Positions 34,935-46,256 of a DNA stretch of 57,668 nt are shown in pieces (the stretch's first letter is position 1; the number at the start of each line of letters is the position of its first letter). The stretch spans positions 1 to 57,668 of the forward strand of contig JAFSYI010000081.1 of the NCBI GenBank assembly GCA_017450065.1, given 5' to 3'. The translations under genes were made by a program, and so were the position numbers. Source of the stretch: Lachnospiraceae bacterium (GTDB lineage: Bacteria > Bacillota > Clostridia > Lachnospirales > Lachnospiraceae). The notes under the pieces are model-generated. The model saw only the letters and a list, made by a program, of their open reading frames with translations, was not told the origin of the DNA and did not search any database.

Positions 34935-37210
34935 TGTTCTCCTCCTCTTAACCTGTGAAGCACTCCCAAATGGCTGAATTCAATAATATCGCCCTCAGTG
35001 AGCTCCACCTTCATTTCTTCCCTGTCAACGCCCAGGCATAACAGGCATCCGTGATAACCGAACCTGAAGGAATATCCGGCAAGCTTGTCAGGAAGGAAAG
35101 GATCTATTGACAGTCCTTTTTCATCTATCCTTATTCCTCCGAAGCCGTATACAAGAGCCATATAGGCGCCTCCCATATTTGCCGTATGCACTCCGTCGGT
35201 ACTGTTTCCGTGAAGATTCAGAAGATCAAGCTTGGCCGAATCCCCGAAATACCTGACTGCCTCGTCATGAAGACCCAGCCTTGATGCCTGCATCGAGAAT
35301 ACGCAGGTCGACAGTGACGAATCATGCGTAGTGATCTTTTCATAATATCTGAAGCTCTTCTCCATGGTCTCTCTGTCCGCATTTCCGGGAAACAGGAAAT
35401 GGGCCAGTACCGTATCCGCCTGCTTACACACCTGATATCTGTACAGATGAAGAGGATGATAATGAAGGAGAAGCGGAAAGTCGCTCTTTGGCGTAGCCGC
35501 GATATCCCATACGGGTTTCTCCAGAAAGCTGTCATCCTGCGGACTTATGCCAAATCTCTCATCATACGGAAGATACATATTCTCCGAAGCCCTTATCATC
35601 TCTGCAAGTTCGTCCTCTGTTATATTCAGCCGTTCCTTCAGCTCTGCGATCTTCTCACGCCTCTCAAACATATGCATGAGCCTGACCGCCCACTTCATTC
35701 CGTATGCCGCAGCGCAGTTGGTATAGAAGTTGTTATCCACCATACAGGTATATTCATCCGGTCCCGTAACCTCATTTATGACGAACTTACCGTCACGGTT
35801 GTAATTACCCGTGTCAAGCCACAGCCTGGCTGTCTCTATAAGGATCTCCTCGCCTTCATCAACTATATAATCCGAGTCTCCCGTCGCCAGATAATAGCTT
35901 ACTACGGCATATGAGACCGCACCGTTTATGTGATATGCCGCACTTCCACTCGGAAAATATCCCGAGCATTCCTCACCGGTTATGGTTCTCCACGGATAGA
36001 GGGCACCCTTCTTATGTCCCAGTAAAGCTGCGTTCTCCCTTGCCTTATCAAGTGTTTCGTACCTGAAAGAAAGGATGTTGCGGGCAAGCTTTTTATCGGT
36101 CAGGATAAAGAACGGCAGAGTATACATTTCCGCATCCCAGAAATAGTGTCCTTCGTATCCTTCTCCCGTAAGGCCCTTGGCAGCAATACTGCTGCCCTGT
36201 ACCTTGGGTGCCGAACAGAAAAGCTGATACATATTGAAGGTCATGGCCATATCCAGGTCATCATCACCTTTGATCTCCATGCCTGCTCTCTTCCAGAAGG
36301 CACTCAGTATATCTCTCTGTTTCTTATACAGCGCTTCTGTATTCTTCTTCGCTTCATCCAGCACCGTGATCACGTCCGATGCCGGATCCTCATTCCTTAT
36401 CGAATCGGAAAAAGCAGAATACTTAATTACTTTAAACTCATTCCCCTGGGTAAGCTCTGCTTCTATCCTGCATACACATCTCTTATCCTCATTTACGGTG
36501 TATCCGGCTGATATCCCGTTACTGTCGGATCCGGGAAATACATGACTTACCGCAGATGCTATTACAACACCGCTTACTCCCGTTTTGCTTACGCACAGAG
36601 AGGTATCTCCTTTGACTTCGGCCCTCAATACGGTCAGATATGAAGGACTTTCCGCAGCCAGACGCGGATCGTCCGGATCGGAATAGTTCCTGACATCTGC
36701 CACATGCCATGAGTCAAAAGCCATTTCCCCGTCAAAGTCCTCGGCTTTTACCGTGTATTCCTGTACGAAGATCTGAGGCCTGTCAAGACTGGCCATCCTC
36801 TTTATATAAATACCGACGGTTCTGCCCCCGGGGCTTCTCCATCGTATCTTCCTTGCCGTAAAGCCTCCGTTCATGTCAAGGATCCGTTCGTTTGACAGAA
36901 GCTCACCCTGACCCATCTCAAAGCGCTCTCCGCAGACATACAGCTCAATAGTCTGGGTATCGGCCACGTTCAGCATGGTCTGCTTCTTCTCCACGAGATT
37001 GCACAGGCTCTCCGCCTGCTTCATGGGGATTATCTCATACACGCCTCCGAGATACATGCCTCTCATGGTTGAGTAACCGGAGGGTACACCCTCCTCGAGG
37101 GTGCCCCTTACTCCGATATACCCGTTAGCATTGGAAAACAGAGTTTCATTGAGTCTCAGTTCACTGTTATCATATTTTTCTTTTCTGATTATGATCCTGT
37201 TATTGTGCAT
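34916..37210 (-). CDS. GH65 alpha-disaccharide phosphorylase (maltose phosphorylase-like)
   Basis: Cleaves an alpha-linked glucose disaccharide with phosphate, giving beta-glucose 1-phosphate and a free sugar. The 764-aa protein has the N-terminal GH65 domain (NETLFSNANGYIGVRG), the (alpha/alpha)6 barrel with GYEGHYFWDAEMY, the acid residue in VTGPDEYTCMVDNNFYTN, and the C-terminal HSSLSTCVFS-like region HDSSLSTCVFSMQASRLG. The family covers maltose, trehalose, kojibiose and nigerose; sequence reading does not decide, though maltose fits the locus. The ATG at 37,210, behind TTGAGG, is preferred over a TTG at 37,222. It overlaps the binding-protein gene by 11 bp and pgmB by 19 bp: one coupled unit. 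Confidence 0.88.
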   Translation of the reverse strand: MHNNRIIIRKEKYDNSELRLNETLFSNANGYIGVRGTLEEGVPSGYSTMRGMYLGGVYEIIPMKQAESLCNLVEKKQTMLNVADTQTIELYVCGERFEMGQGELLSNERILDMNGGFTARKIRWRSPGGRTVGIYIKRMASLDRPQIFVQEYTVKAEDFDGEMAFDSWHVADVRNYSDPDDPRLAAESPSYLTVLRAEVKGDTSLCVSKTGVSGVVIASAVSHVFPGSDSNGISAGYTVNEDKRCVCRIEAELTQGNEFKVIKYSAFSDSIRNEDPASDVITVLDEAKKNTEALYKKQRDILSAFWKRAGMEIKGDDDLDMAMTFNMYQLFCSAPKVQGSSIAAKGLTGEGYEGHYFWDAEMYTLPFFILTDKKLARNILSFRYETLDKARENAALLGHKKGALYPWRTITGEECSGYFPSGSAAYHINGAVSYAVVSYYLATGDSDYIVDEGEEILIETARLWLDTGNYNRDGKFVINEVTGPDEYTCMVDNNFYTNCAAAYGMKWAVRLMHMFERREKIAELKERLNITEDELAEMIRASENMYLPYDERFGISPQDDSFLEKPVWDIAATPKSDFPLLLHYHPLHLYRYQVCKQADTVLAHFLFPGNADRETMEKSFRYYEKITTHDSSLSTCVFSMQASRLGLHDEAVRYFGDSAKLDLLNLHGNSTDGVHTANMGGAYMALVYGFGGIRIDEKGLSIDPFLPDKLAGYSFRFGYHGCLLCLGVDREEMKVELTEGDIIEFSHLGVLHRLRGGEQWTAKL

Positions 37211-38564
37211 AATATGCCTCAATAGCCTTACTTAATGTTTCAAGGAACTCATCCGTACTCTTAAACGATCCCTTGGCAAAATCCTGGAAGATAACCGCCG
37301 ATACGTTCTGGGCGAGTCCTTCCTTCCATCCCTGCCAATGCCATGCCGAGGTCTTGCCTGCAGCCGTATAATCGCTTATCGTTGCGGCGAAGGGATCCTC
37401 GGGCATATGAGTGGATGAGGTAAAGGGTGATACGCAGCCGCATTCCTTTGCAAGTATTTCCTGTCCGCCGTCATTCTCCGAACACCACTGGATGAAGGCC
37501 TTGGCTTCTTCAACATTACCCTCGTTATAAAGTCCCCACCAGTTGGGTGAATTGGTCTGGATGGTGTCCTGTCCCTCAATAAATGCGTAAGGGATCATTC
37601 CTACCTCAAAATTACCTGCTGCCGCATACTGATCCGCATAATTGCCTGTCATTGCGGCACCGATCCATGAACCCTGTGTTACGAATGCATACTTGCCTGC
37701 TGCGAAATTGGCTATCTGATCGTCATAGGTACCGGATACGCCGTTGTCATCCGTATACTCGTTAAACAGCGCTACCATCTCTGCCCAGGGCTTTGCTCTT
37801 TCCATATCCAGCTTACCGCCGTCATTTATAAGATCGATATAGGTAGTATCATCACGTGCAAGTCCCACATCAAGATAGGTTCCGAGAAGGTGCTGCCCTG
37901 CCGTCCACCAGAGGTTTGCCGCCTCGGTATAATATCCGACTACCGATGTAAGTCCCAGCTCATCCTTCATGGAATCAAGCTTCTCAAATGCCGCTCTCAT
38001 GCTCTCGGGACCTGTTATTGACTTCGGATCTATGCCTGCCTTGTCAAGTATTGCCTTGTTATAGGTAAGTCCGATCGCTTCCGTTGTTGTGGGGAAGCCG
38101 TATACTTTTCCGCCGTTTACATACTCGGCTTCGGTATCCTCTGTCCATGCCTCACCGGTAAGGTCTGTAAGCACATCCTTCCATGTCTCGTAATGGGTAT
38201 CGCCCTCGAATACGAAGATATCCGGCATGTTTCCGGCCTGGTAATAATTCTTAAGTACCGCCTGCGTATCCTGACCGCCGCCTATTGAATCGATCTCGAC
38301 CGTTATTCCCGTCTTCTCCTCGTATGCCTTAGCCAGTGAATGAAGTCCCACATCGATCTCTGCCTTATTGTTTACAAGACGGATGGTGGTCCCGCCTGCA
38401 GGAGCGGCTGCGTCTTCCGTTCCTGCATCCGGTGAATCATCCGATACTTCCGTTCCCGGATTCTGATCCGCTCCCGCTGTTGCCGCAGCTGCTCCCGCGC
38501 AGCCTGTAAGTGTCATTGCCAGTGTTGACATTGTAAGTAATAATGCCAATGCTTTTCTTTTCAT
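37200..38564 (-). CDS. Extracellular sugar-binding lipoprotein 2
   Basis: The 454-aa lipoprotein has signal peptide and lipobox LTGC (C about 22), an Asp/Ala/Gly-rich linker to residue 58, and a CUT1-type binding domain with MPDIFVFEGDTHYETW and GKYAFVTQGSWIGA. It is parallel in sequence to binding protein 1 throughout (TTYIDL-NDGGK, GKYAF-TQG). No permease genes accompany it; it is translationally coupled to the GH65 phosphorylase. I infer it delivers a disaccharide to the MalFG permease encoded 5 kb away, or to one outside the window. AGGAGGAAGC precedes the ATG. Confidence 0.88.
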   Translation of the reverse strand: MKRKALALLLTMSTLAMTLTGCAGAAAATAGADQNPGTEVSDDSPDAGTEDAAAPAGGTTIRLVNNKAEIDVGLHSLAKAYEEKTGITVEIDSIGGGQDTQAVLKNYYQAGNMPDIFVFEGDTHYETWKDVLTDLTGEAWTEDTEAEYVNGGKVYGFPTTTEAIGLTYNKAILDKAGIDPKSITGPESMRAAFEKLDSMKDELGLTSVVGYYTEAANLWWTAGQHLLGTYLDVGLARDDTTYIDLINDGGKLDMERAKPWAEMVALFNEYTDDNGVSGTYDDQIANFAAGKYAFVTQGSWIGAAMTGNYADQYAAAGNFEVGMIPYAFIEGQDTIQTNSPNWWGLYNEGNVEEAKAFIQWCSENDGGQEILAKECGCVSPFTSSTHMPEDPFAATISDYTAAGKTSAWHWQGWKEGLAQNVSAVIFQDFAKGSFKSTDEFLETLSKAIEAYYAQ

Positions 38565-38624
38565 AGCTTCCTCCTTAGTAAATTGTTTTTATATGCATCT
38601 TCTGCATTTGCTTTCCTGGAAATA

Positions 38625-38656
38625 ATCATAGATGGTTAACCGGCATGTATACAAGC
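38625..38656 (-). promoter_or_regulatory. Promoter and operator candidate before sugar-binding protein 2
   Basis: On the minus strand TTGTAT, 18 bases, TATGAT. The -35 lies within the near-perfect palindrome GCATGTATACAAGC (38,643-38,656), and GGTTAACC (38,634-38,641) lies in the spacer. Either could be the site of the neighbouring LacI-family protein at 38,801. The motif differs from the CTTATGCGCATAAG operator. Confidence 0.5.
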
Positions 38657-38683
38657 TGATTTTTTTACTTTGTTTACATACAC

Positions 38684-38730
38684 CAAAAAAAGGCTTCCCA
38701 TATGTGAAAATCACACATGGAAAACCTTTG
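38684..38730 (-). terminator. Terminator behind the LacI-family gene at 38,801
   Basis: Long imperfect hairpin on the minus strand, AAAGGTTTTCCATGTGTG paired with CACATATGGGAAGCCTTT, followed by a run of seven T. Separates the regulators from the binding-protein operon. Confidence 0.8.
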
Positions 38731-38731
38731 A

Positions 38732-38783
38732 TTTTACTAAATTATTATAAATTTTACTAAATCTGCCTGCATTTTTAGTAAAA
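38732..38783. repeat. Three copies of TTTTACTAAA
   Basis: TTTTACTAAA at 38,732 and 38,752, and its inverse TTTAGTAAAA at 38,774; spacings of 20 and 22 bp put them on one helix face. They lie between the LacI stop and the terminator. Possible operator sites, but no promoter is obvious there. Confidence 0.4.
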
Positions 38784-38800
38784 TCAGGTAAAATCCCCGG

Positions 38801-39766
38801 TTAATGCAGGTAATTCGTTACACTCTTACGCCATTTGACTCTGGCACCGATCCGGTATGTCTCATAATCGCCGCTTCCCTCGAAAATATTGATAAGCGCC
38901 TGTCCGGCAAGGAAGCCCCTTTCATAATCAGGTACGCTTACAGTCGTAAGTCCCAGATACCTCGCAATGATTATATCGTCAAACCCGCATACGGAAATAT
39001 CATCAGGTACCTTGATCCCGTTCTCCTGAAAACGCCTTATGGCACCTATTGCCATCATATCGTTGGCACACACAAGCACCGATGGCATCCTGTCCCTCAG
39101 CATTATGAGCCGTGCAGCCTGTGCGCCGCTCTTCTCACGCCAGTCACCATCGTAAAGGTCGTTTTTATTAAACGGGATATCATGCTCCTTAAGCACATCC
39201 CTGAACGCCCTGTACCTCTCTCTTCCGTCGTCGGTGTCCTCACCCTTAAGGAAGGCAAAGGTGGTATGCCCTGATTCCACCAGCCGTTCAACGAGCTGTC
39301 TCTCACCCTCGTAATTATTTACTATCATGCTCTTTATCATGGGATGAAGCATCTCGCGGTCAAGCGTTACGACCGGGATCCCCTTATCGGCTACCGCTCT
39401 TACATCCTCATCCCCGATACCCGAGCTTAAGATGATACAGCCGCTCACCTCGTCCGGATCCGAATACCGTTCCATGACGTCTCCCGCGCAGATCAGTATA
39501 TGATAGCCGTGTTTAACCACGTAATCGCTTATACCGTGAAGTATATCGAGATAAAACAGCGTATCGAAATCGCTGAAGCTGACCATTATGGTCCTTCGCC
39601 TGTCATCCACACTGTCCTGCATCCTGTGGACATATCCCATCTCACGCGCAATGGCAAGTATCTTATCCCTTGTTTCACGGCCCACATTCTTTCTTTTATT
39701 AAAGACATTCGACACCGTAGCCATGGATACTCCGGCTTTTTCCGCTATTTCTTTTATCCCCGTCAT
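38801..39766 (-). CDS. LacI-family transcriptional regulator 1
   Basis: The 321-aa protein has an N-terminal helix-turn-helix (GIKEIAEKAGVSMATVSNVFN) with the hinge around residues 45-60, then a periplasmic-binding-like sugar-sensing domain ending in ISVCGFDDIIIARYLGLTTVSVPDY. It is 35 bp behind LacI regulator 2 on the same strand, probably the same transcript. Its likely target is the binding protein 2-GH65-pgmB operon just downstream, whose promoter carries a different palindrome from that of regulator 2. Whether it represses or activates is unknown. Confidence 0.9.
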   Translation of the reverse strand: MTGIKEIAEKAGVSMATVSNVFNKRKNVGRETRDKILAIAREMGYVHRMQDSVDDRRRTIMVSFSDFDTLFYLDILHGISDYVVKHGYHILICAGDVMERYSDPDEVSGCIILSSGIGDEDVRAVADKGIPVVTLDREMLHPMIKSMIVNNYEGERQLVERLVESGHTTFAFLKGEDTDDGRERYRAFRDVLKEHDIPFNKNDLYDGDWREKSGAQAARLIMLRDRMPSVLVCANDMMAIGAIRRFQENGIKVPDDISVCGFDDIIIARYLGLTTVSVPDYERGFLAGQALINIFEGSGDYETYRIGARVKWRKSVTNYLH

Positions 39767-39801
39767 TGTATTTTCCTTATTACAGATTCACTTCCGTACA
39801 G

Positions 39802-40845
39802 TCAGACACTGCTGAAGCCGTAGAAACTTGATTTTCTCGGCCTGGTCACAGTATCCCTTATAACAAGCCTTGTCGGAAGTATGATCTGGCGCTTCGTCTT
39901 CTCACCCTTAAGCTGTTTAAGCAGGGTCTGCGCCGCTACTGTTCCCTTTTTCTTTACATCCTGATGTACCGTGGTAAGTGCCGGTCTGTGAAGGCTTCCA
40001 AGCATATTATCATCAAAACCCGCTATTGAGATGCCTTCAGGTACCCTGATCCCCCTGTCGGTAAGCGCCGCCATAAGAGTCACAGCATACAGGTCGGATA
40101 CACACATAACAGCCGTATAATCCATCGAACGTTTACACATCTCTTCAAGGCTCTCTTCTATCTCGTCGCTCTTCGGGCGGATCTTCAGGAAATCCTCTTC
40201 CTTATATTCAATACCGCTCTCTTCAATAGCTCTCTTATATCCGCTGAACCTCGCATAATCGACACCTGTATTGTTATCCGACAAAAAGGCTATGCGCTTA
40301 TGCCCGCAGGATATGATATGCTTTACCATATCGTATGTGCCCTTCTCATCATCAAGCCCGACATTTGTAAAATGTTTAAGTCCTTCAATACTGTATGTGT
40401 CTATGCATACGATGGGCTTCTTGTACTTCGTACTTACCCTGAGTCCGTCATCACCTATCATACCAAAAAGAATCAGCCCGTCAACATTCCATGTGGACAC
40501 GTGGCGCATAATTTTCTCAGTATCGCGTGAAATATAGAGCATCATAAAATACCCTGCATTCCTTATGGTCTCCTCTATACCTCCGATCAGTTCGGAAACG
40601 AAGGGATCCATGATAAGATTCTCATATTTATCTGCTCTTGCCTTAAGCGCCACGCCGATGATCTTTGATTCATTCTGCGCAAGATTTCTCGCATTTATAT
40701 TGGGAACATAGTCAACCTCATCGAGAAATTCCTGAACCTTGCGCTTGGTCTCCTCAGATACCTCCCCGGCCTTTCCGTGAATAACATTGGATACCGTGGT
40801 CGTTGACATATTTAAACGCTGTGCTATCTCTTTTATCGTGATCAT
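39802..40845 (-). CDS. LacI-family transcriptional regulator 2
   Basis: The 347-aa protein has the helix-turn-helix ITIKEIAQRLNMSTTTVSNVIH and a sensor domain with HKRIAFLSDNNTGVDYARFSGY and ISIAGFDDNMLGSLHRPALTTVHQD. The hinge AARNLAQ-type segment (NINARNLAQNESKIIG) is present. Its promoter holds CTTATGCGCATAAG exactly between -35 and -10, the same place as in the sugar-binding protein 1 promoter, so it probably represses itself and the maltodextrin importer. It is divergent from the kinase-GH13_18 operon, which may share the operator. Confidence 0.9.
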   Translation of the reverse strand: MITIKEIAQRLNMSTTTVSNVIHGKAGEVSEETKRKVQEFLDEVDYVPNINARNLAQNESKIIGVALKARADKYENLIMDPFVSELIGGIEETIRNAGYFMMLYISRDTEKIMRHVSTWNVDGLILFGMIGDDGLRVSTKYKKPIVCIDTYSIEGLKHFTNVGLDDEKGTYDMVKHIISCGHKRIAFLSDNNTGVDYARFSGYKRAIEESGIEYKEEDFLKIRPKSDEIEESLEEMCKRSMDYTAVMCVSDLYAVTLMAALTDRGIRVPEGISIAGFDDNMLGSLHRPALTTVHQDVKKKGTVAAQTLLKQLKGEKTKRQIILPTRLVIRDTVTRPRKSSFYGFSSV

Positions 40846-40893
40846 TATAAAAAACCCCTTTACAAACTCATAAAGTTATTGTATTTTGTTTGT

Positions 40894-40923
40894 ATGTTAT
40901 CACTTATGCGCATAAGGTGTCAA
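40894..40923 (-). promoter_or_regulatory. Autoregulated promoter of LacI regulator 2 with operator
   Basis: On the minus strand TTGACA, 18 bases, TAACAT. The perfect palindrome CTTATGCGCATAAG (40,903-40,916) fills the spacer. The site is 100 bp before the divergent kinase gene and may also affect its promoter, which I could not place. Confidence 0.8.
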
Positions 40924-41015
40924 TATTTTTAAAGATTGTTTGTGATGGTTTGCTTAATTTGATTAACTGATCATCAAAAAACAGAAATAAAATAAAAGAT
41001 TAAGTAACGGAAGGC

Positions 41016-41945
41016 ATGGGAATGGATCTAAAATTTATTAAAGAATTGGCAGATAACATGGTAATACCCGCCGATATACCCAGGGGTGATATGCCGGGTG
41101 ACAGGGTGAACATAGCAGACGCCCAGATAAGTAATGCAAGGGGCCTGTTCCCCCTGCTGTATGAGATGGCAGACAATACAGCTTCAGGCAATGCATCCGG
41201 TCGTGTTGTAGTATCCGTATACGGCGGGTCGGGATCGGGAAAAAGCGGAATGGCTGCGATCCTTACATATATGTTTGACCGGGCAGGTATCGGCTGCCGG
41301 TCCGTATCCGGTGACAACTATCCCAACAGGATACCTTCGGATAACGATAACGAAAGACTGCATATATTCAGGACGGGCGGAATAAAGTCACTCAGGGACT
41401 CAGGAAGGCTTGACATCGTGGTATCGGATGAACTTACTTCACTCATGACAGATAATAAGGACTCGGATACAGAGCTTTGCAGCAGATATGAATGGCTTTC
41501 CGTCTACATAGAAGGCGGAACACGTGCACTGCGTTCATATCTTGGATCAGCGGCGGAGATCGATTATGACGATATAAACGGAATACTAAAGTCCTTCAAA
41601 AGCGGAGCCGGCCATATCTGGCTAAAAAAAATGGGACGCAGTGCATCCGATCTGAGATATGAAGAAACGGATGTAAAGGATATAAAAGTACTGATACTTG
41701 AATGGACCCACGGCAATAATAAGAATCTTAAATATGTGGATATTCCCATCCTTCTTAACAGTACTCCGGAAGAAACGCTTAAGTACAGACTTTTAAGAGG
41801 TAGGGACGGTCAGACGGACTCTCCCTTTACGATGCTTACGCTTAAGCTTGAACAGGAGCTGCTTGATTCGCAGACAGACAGAGCCGCGATCATCATGTCA
41901 AAGAGCGGAAGGATCTGTTGCAGGAGAACAAATTATGAACGATAA
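41016..41945 (+). CDS. P-loop kinase-like protein
   Basis: The 309-aa protein has Walker A VYGGSGSGKSGMAAIL (about residues 68-83) and, after a DNYPNRIPSDND segment, DIVVSDELTS and the later motif VLILEWTHG, the pattern of uridine-kinase/adenylylsulfate-kinase-type small-molecule kinases. The substrate is unknown. It shares an 11-bp overlap with the following GH13_18 phosphorylase gene, so it may phosphorylate the acceptor molecule that enzyme frees. ATG at 41,016 and at 41,022 are both possible; the second is better spaced behind GGAAGG. No signal peptide. Confidence 0.65.
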   Translation: MGMDLKFIKELADNMVIPADIPRGDMPGDRVNIADAQISNARGLFPLLYEMADNTASGNASGRVVVSVYGGSGSGKSGMAAILTYMFDRAGIGCRSVSGDNYPNRIPSDNDNERLHIFRTGGIKSLRDSGRLDIVVSDELTSLMTDNKDSDTELCSRYEWLSVYIEGGTRALRSYLGSAAEIDYDDINGILKSFKSGAGHIWLKKMGRSASDLRYEETDVKDIKVLILEWTHGNNKNLKYVDIPILLNSTPEETLKYRLLRGRDGQTDSPFTMLTLKLEQELLDSQTDRAAIIMSKSGRICCRRTNYER

Positions 41946-43599
41946 TCAGATTACATGTGATATAGGTCCGATGTTAAACGCATATCCGGACAGTATGGGC
42001 GGTAAGCTTAAAGATACCGTCTCAATTCTCAAAAAAAATGAATTAAAAGATGTATTTAAGTCATTCTATATTCTTCCCAGCATTTATAATACAGATCTTG
42101 ACAGAGGTTTTTCGGTTATAGACTATGAACTCAACAGGGAACTGGCAGACCCCCGGGATCTTGAAGCTTTGGGTGAGATGGGTATCGATCTGAAGCTTGA
42201 TTTTATCCTGAACCACGCATCCGTATTATCACCCCAATTCCGTGATCTTGTAAAGAACGGTGAAAAGTCCGAATATGCCGATTTCTTCATTAACTGGAAT
42301 AAGTTCTGGGAGGGATGCGGGGAAATGACGGATGAGGGCTATATAAAGCCCGAGGATAAATATATTAAAGATATGTTCTTCAGAAAGCCGGGACTTCCCA
42401 TCCTTATGGTAAGAATGCCCGACGGGAAGGACGTCCCCTATTGGAATACCTTCTATCAGGAAATAAGGTATAAGGCTCCGGACACCATTGATCTTATGGA
42501 CATTTCGGATATACAGTATACGGAGGCGGAAAGACTGTCTTATATTATAACAGACGCTCTCTCCCACGGGATAAAACCCCGTGATATTGATTTTACCGGA
42601 TATGAGAAATACCGCGATGCGGTTGTGGAATATCTGGAAGCACACAGGCAATATCTCGGGCAGATGGATCTTAACATCCGGTCGGAGCTTGTATGGGAGT
42701 ATTACAGGAATACGCTTAAGCAGCTCAATAAATACGGTGCTAAGATAGTACGCCTCGATGCCTTCGCATATGCGCCCAAGACTCCCGGAAAGAAGAACTT
42801 CCTGAACGAGCCCGATACCTGGAATGTGCTCGAACGTGTTAAAGATATCGCGTCAGGTTACGGACTAAGCCTGCTGCCGGAAATACATGCGGCATACAGT
42901 GAGAAAATATATGAAACGGTGTCAGACAAGGGATATATAACCTATGATTTCTTTCTTCCGGGTCTGCTGATCCACGCCATTGAGAAGCACTCTCCCTGCG
43001 CTCTTGCGGACTGGGCAAATGAGATCATCGATAAGGATCTGCATGTCGTCAACATGCTCGGCTGTCATGACGGTATCCCTCTGCTGGATCTTAAGGGAAT
43101 ACTTAATGAAGATGAAATAAAGGAGCTTATAGATCTGATAGTTTCACGCGGTGGATATGTCAAGGATCTCCATGGTCAGAAAAACATGTATTATCAGGTA
43201 AACGCAACCTATTACAGTGCTCTTGGAGAGGATGATAGGAAGCTGCTCTTCGCCCGTGCCGTACAGCTGTTCATGCCGGGCAAGCCCCAGATATGGTATC
43301 TGGATCTCTTCGCAGGGCGTAACGACCATGATGCGGTTAAACGCGCAGGTGCAGGCGGACACAAGGAAATAAACCGCACAAACCTTACCATGGAACAGAT
43401 TGATGAAGCGCTAAAAAAAGATGTTGTATTAAAGCAGGCAGAACTGCTCCGGTTAAGAAATACTCATCCCGCATTTACATGGGACAGTAAAATAACAGTA
43501 ACAACAGAAGAAAGTATACTCAGTTTCACCTGGAAAAACGGAGAACACTCAATAACCCTTAAAGCCGATTTCAGTGATTACACTTATACCATATTTTGA
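41935..43599 (+). CDS. GH13_18 sucrose phosphorylase-family enzyme
   Basis: Enzymes of this subfamily phosphorolyse an alpha-glucoside, giving alpha-glucose 1-phosphate. The 554-aa protein shows the family marks: nucleophile in KIVRLDAFAYAPKTPG, acid/base in LLPEIHAAY, and LGCHDGIPLLDLKG for the third carboxylate. It is longer than classical sucrose phosphorylases (about 490-505 aa) and near the length of glucosylglycerate phosphorylases, so substrate is open: sucrose, sucrose 6-phosphate or glucosylglycerate. The start at 41,935 is fixed by AGGAG, inside the end of the kinase gene. A bidirectional terminator follows. Confidence 0.82.
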   Translation: MNDNQITCDIGPMLNAYPDSMGGKLKDTVSILKKNELKDVFKSFYILPSIYNTDLDRGFSVIDYELNRELADPRDLEALGEMGIDLKLDFILNHASVLSPQFRDLVKNGEKSEYADFFINWNKFWEGCGEMTDEGYIKPEDKYIKDMFFRKPGLPILMVRMPDGKDVPYWNTFYQEIRYKAPDTIDLMDISDIQYTEAERLSYIITDALSHGIKPRDIDFTGYEKYRDAVVEYLEAHRQYLGQMDLNIRSELVWEYYRNTLKQLNKYGAKIVRLDAFAYAPKTPGKKNFLNEPDTWNVLERVKDIASGYGLSLLPEIHAAYSEKIYETVSDKGYITYDFFLPGLLIHAIEKHSPCALADWANEIIDKDLHVVNMLGCHDGIPLLDLKGILNEDEIKELIDLIVSRGGYVKDLHGQKNMYYQVNATYYSALGEDDRKLLFARAVQLFMPGKPQIWYLDLFAGRNDHDAVKRAGAGGHKEINRTNLTMEQIDEALKKDVVLKQAELLRLRNTHPAFTWDSKITVTTEESILSFTWKNGEHSITLKADFSDYTYTIF

Positions 43600-43627
43600 T
43601 TCTGTAAATACTGTGACCAATAGTCGG

Positions 43628-43655
43628 AAAATCCCCGGATCGCTCCGGGGATTTT
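43628..43655. terminator. Bidirectional terminator between GH13_18 and glgP
   Basis: Perfect 11-bp stem AAAATCCCCGG / CCGGGGATTTT with a 6-base loop. Flanking runs serve both converging genes: TTTTC on the plus strand and TTTTCC on the minus strand. Confidence 0.9.
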
Positions 43656-43683
43656 CTCATTTTATCAGGTACCGTCTGCCGTC

Positions 43684-46020
<2,337 letters not shown>

Positions 46021-46113
46021 TTGCGTAATCCTCCTGAATAAACTGTGTCCGGCCCTCCGGCCCTTATCTGTTTTCTCTGCTTCGTGCCGGTGTGTTTTCC
46101 ACCCGACATCTTT

Positions 46114-46142
46114 AGGATACTTTCGGAAAACGTTTTCCGCAA
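46114..46142 (-). promoter_or_regulatory. glgP promoter with LacI-type operator
   Basis: On the minus strand TTGCGG, 17 bases, TATCCT. The 16-bp perfect palindrome CGGAAAACGTTTTCCG (46,124-46,139) overlaps the -35 and spacer. The central CG and the symmetric A/T arms are typical of LacI/GalR-family sites. Confidence 0.75.
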
Positions 46143-46256
46143 CCCCTAAAATAAAAAAATTTCATTTTGTAAAAGTTGCACTATCACTCCTGTCTGTTTT
46201 TGTGGGATTCTTACAAAAAAAAAGTGTGGGGCCTGTCCTTTCAGACGGTAAGTACA

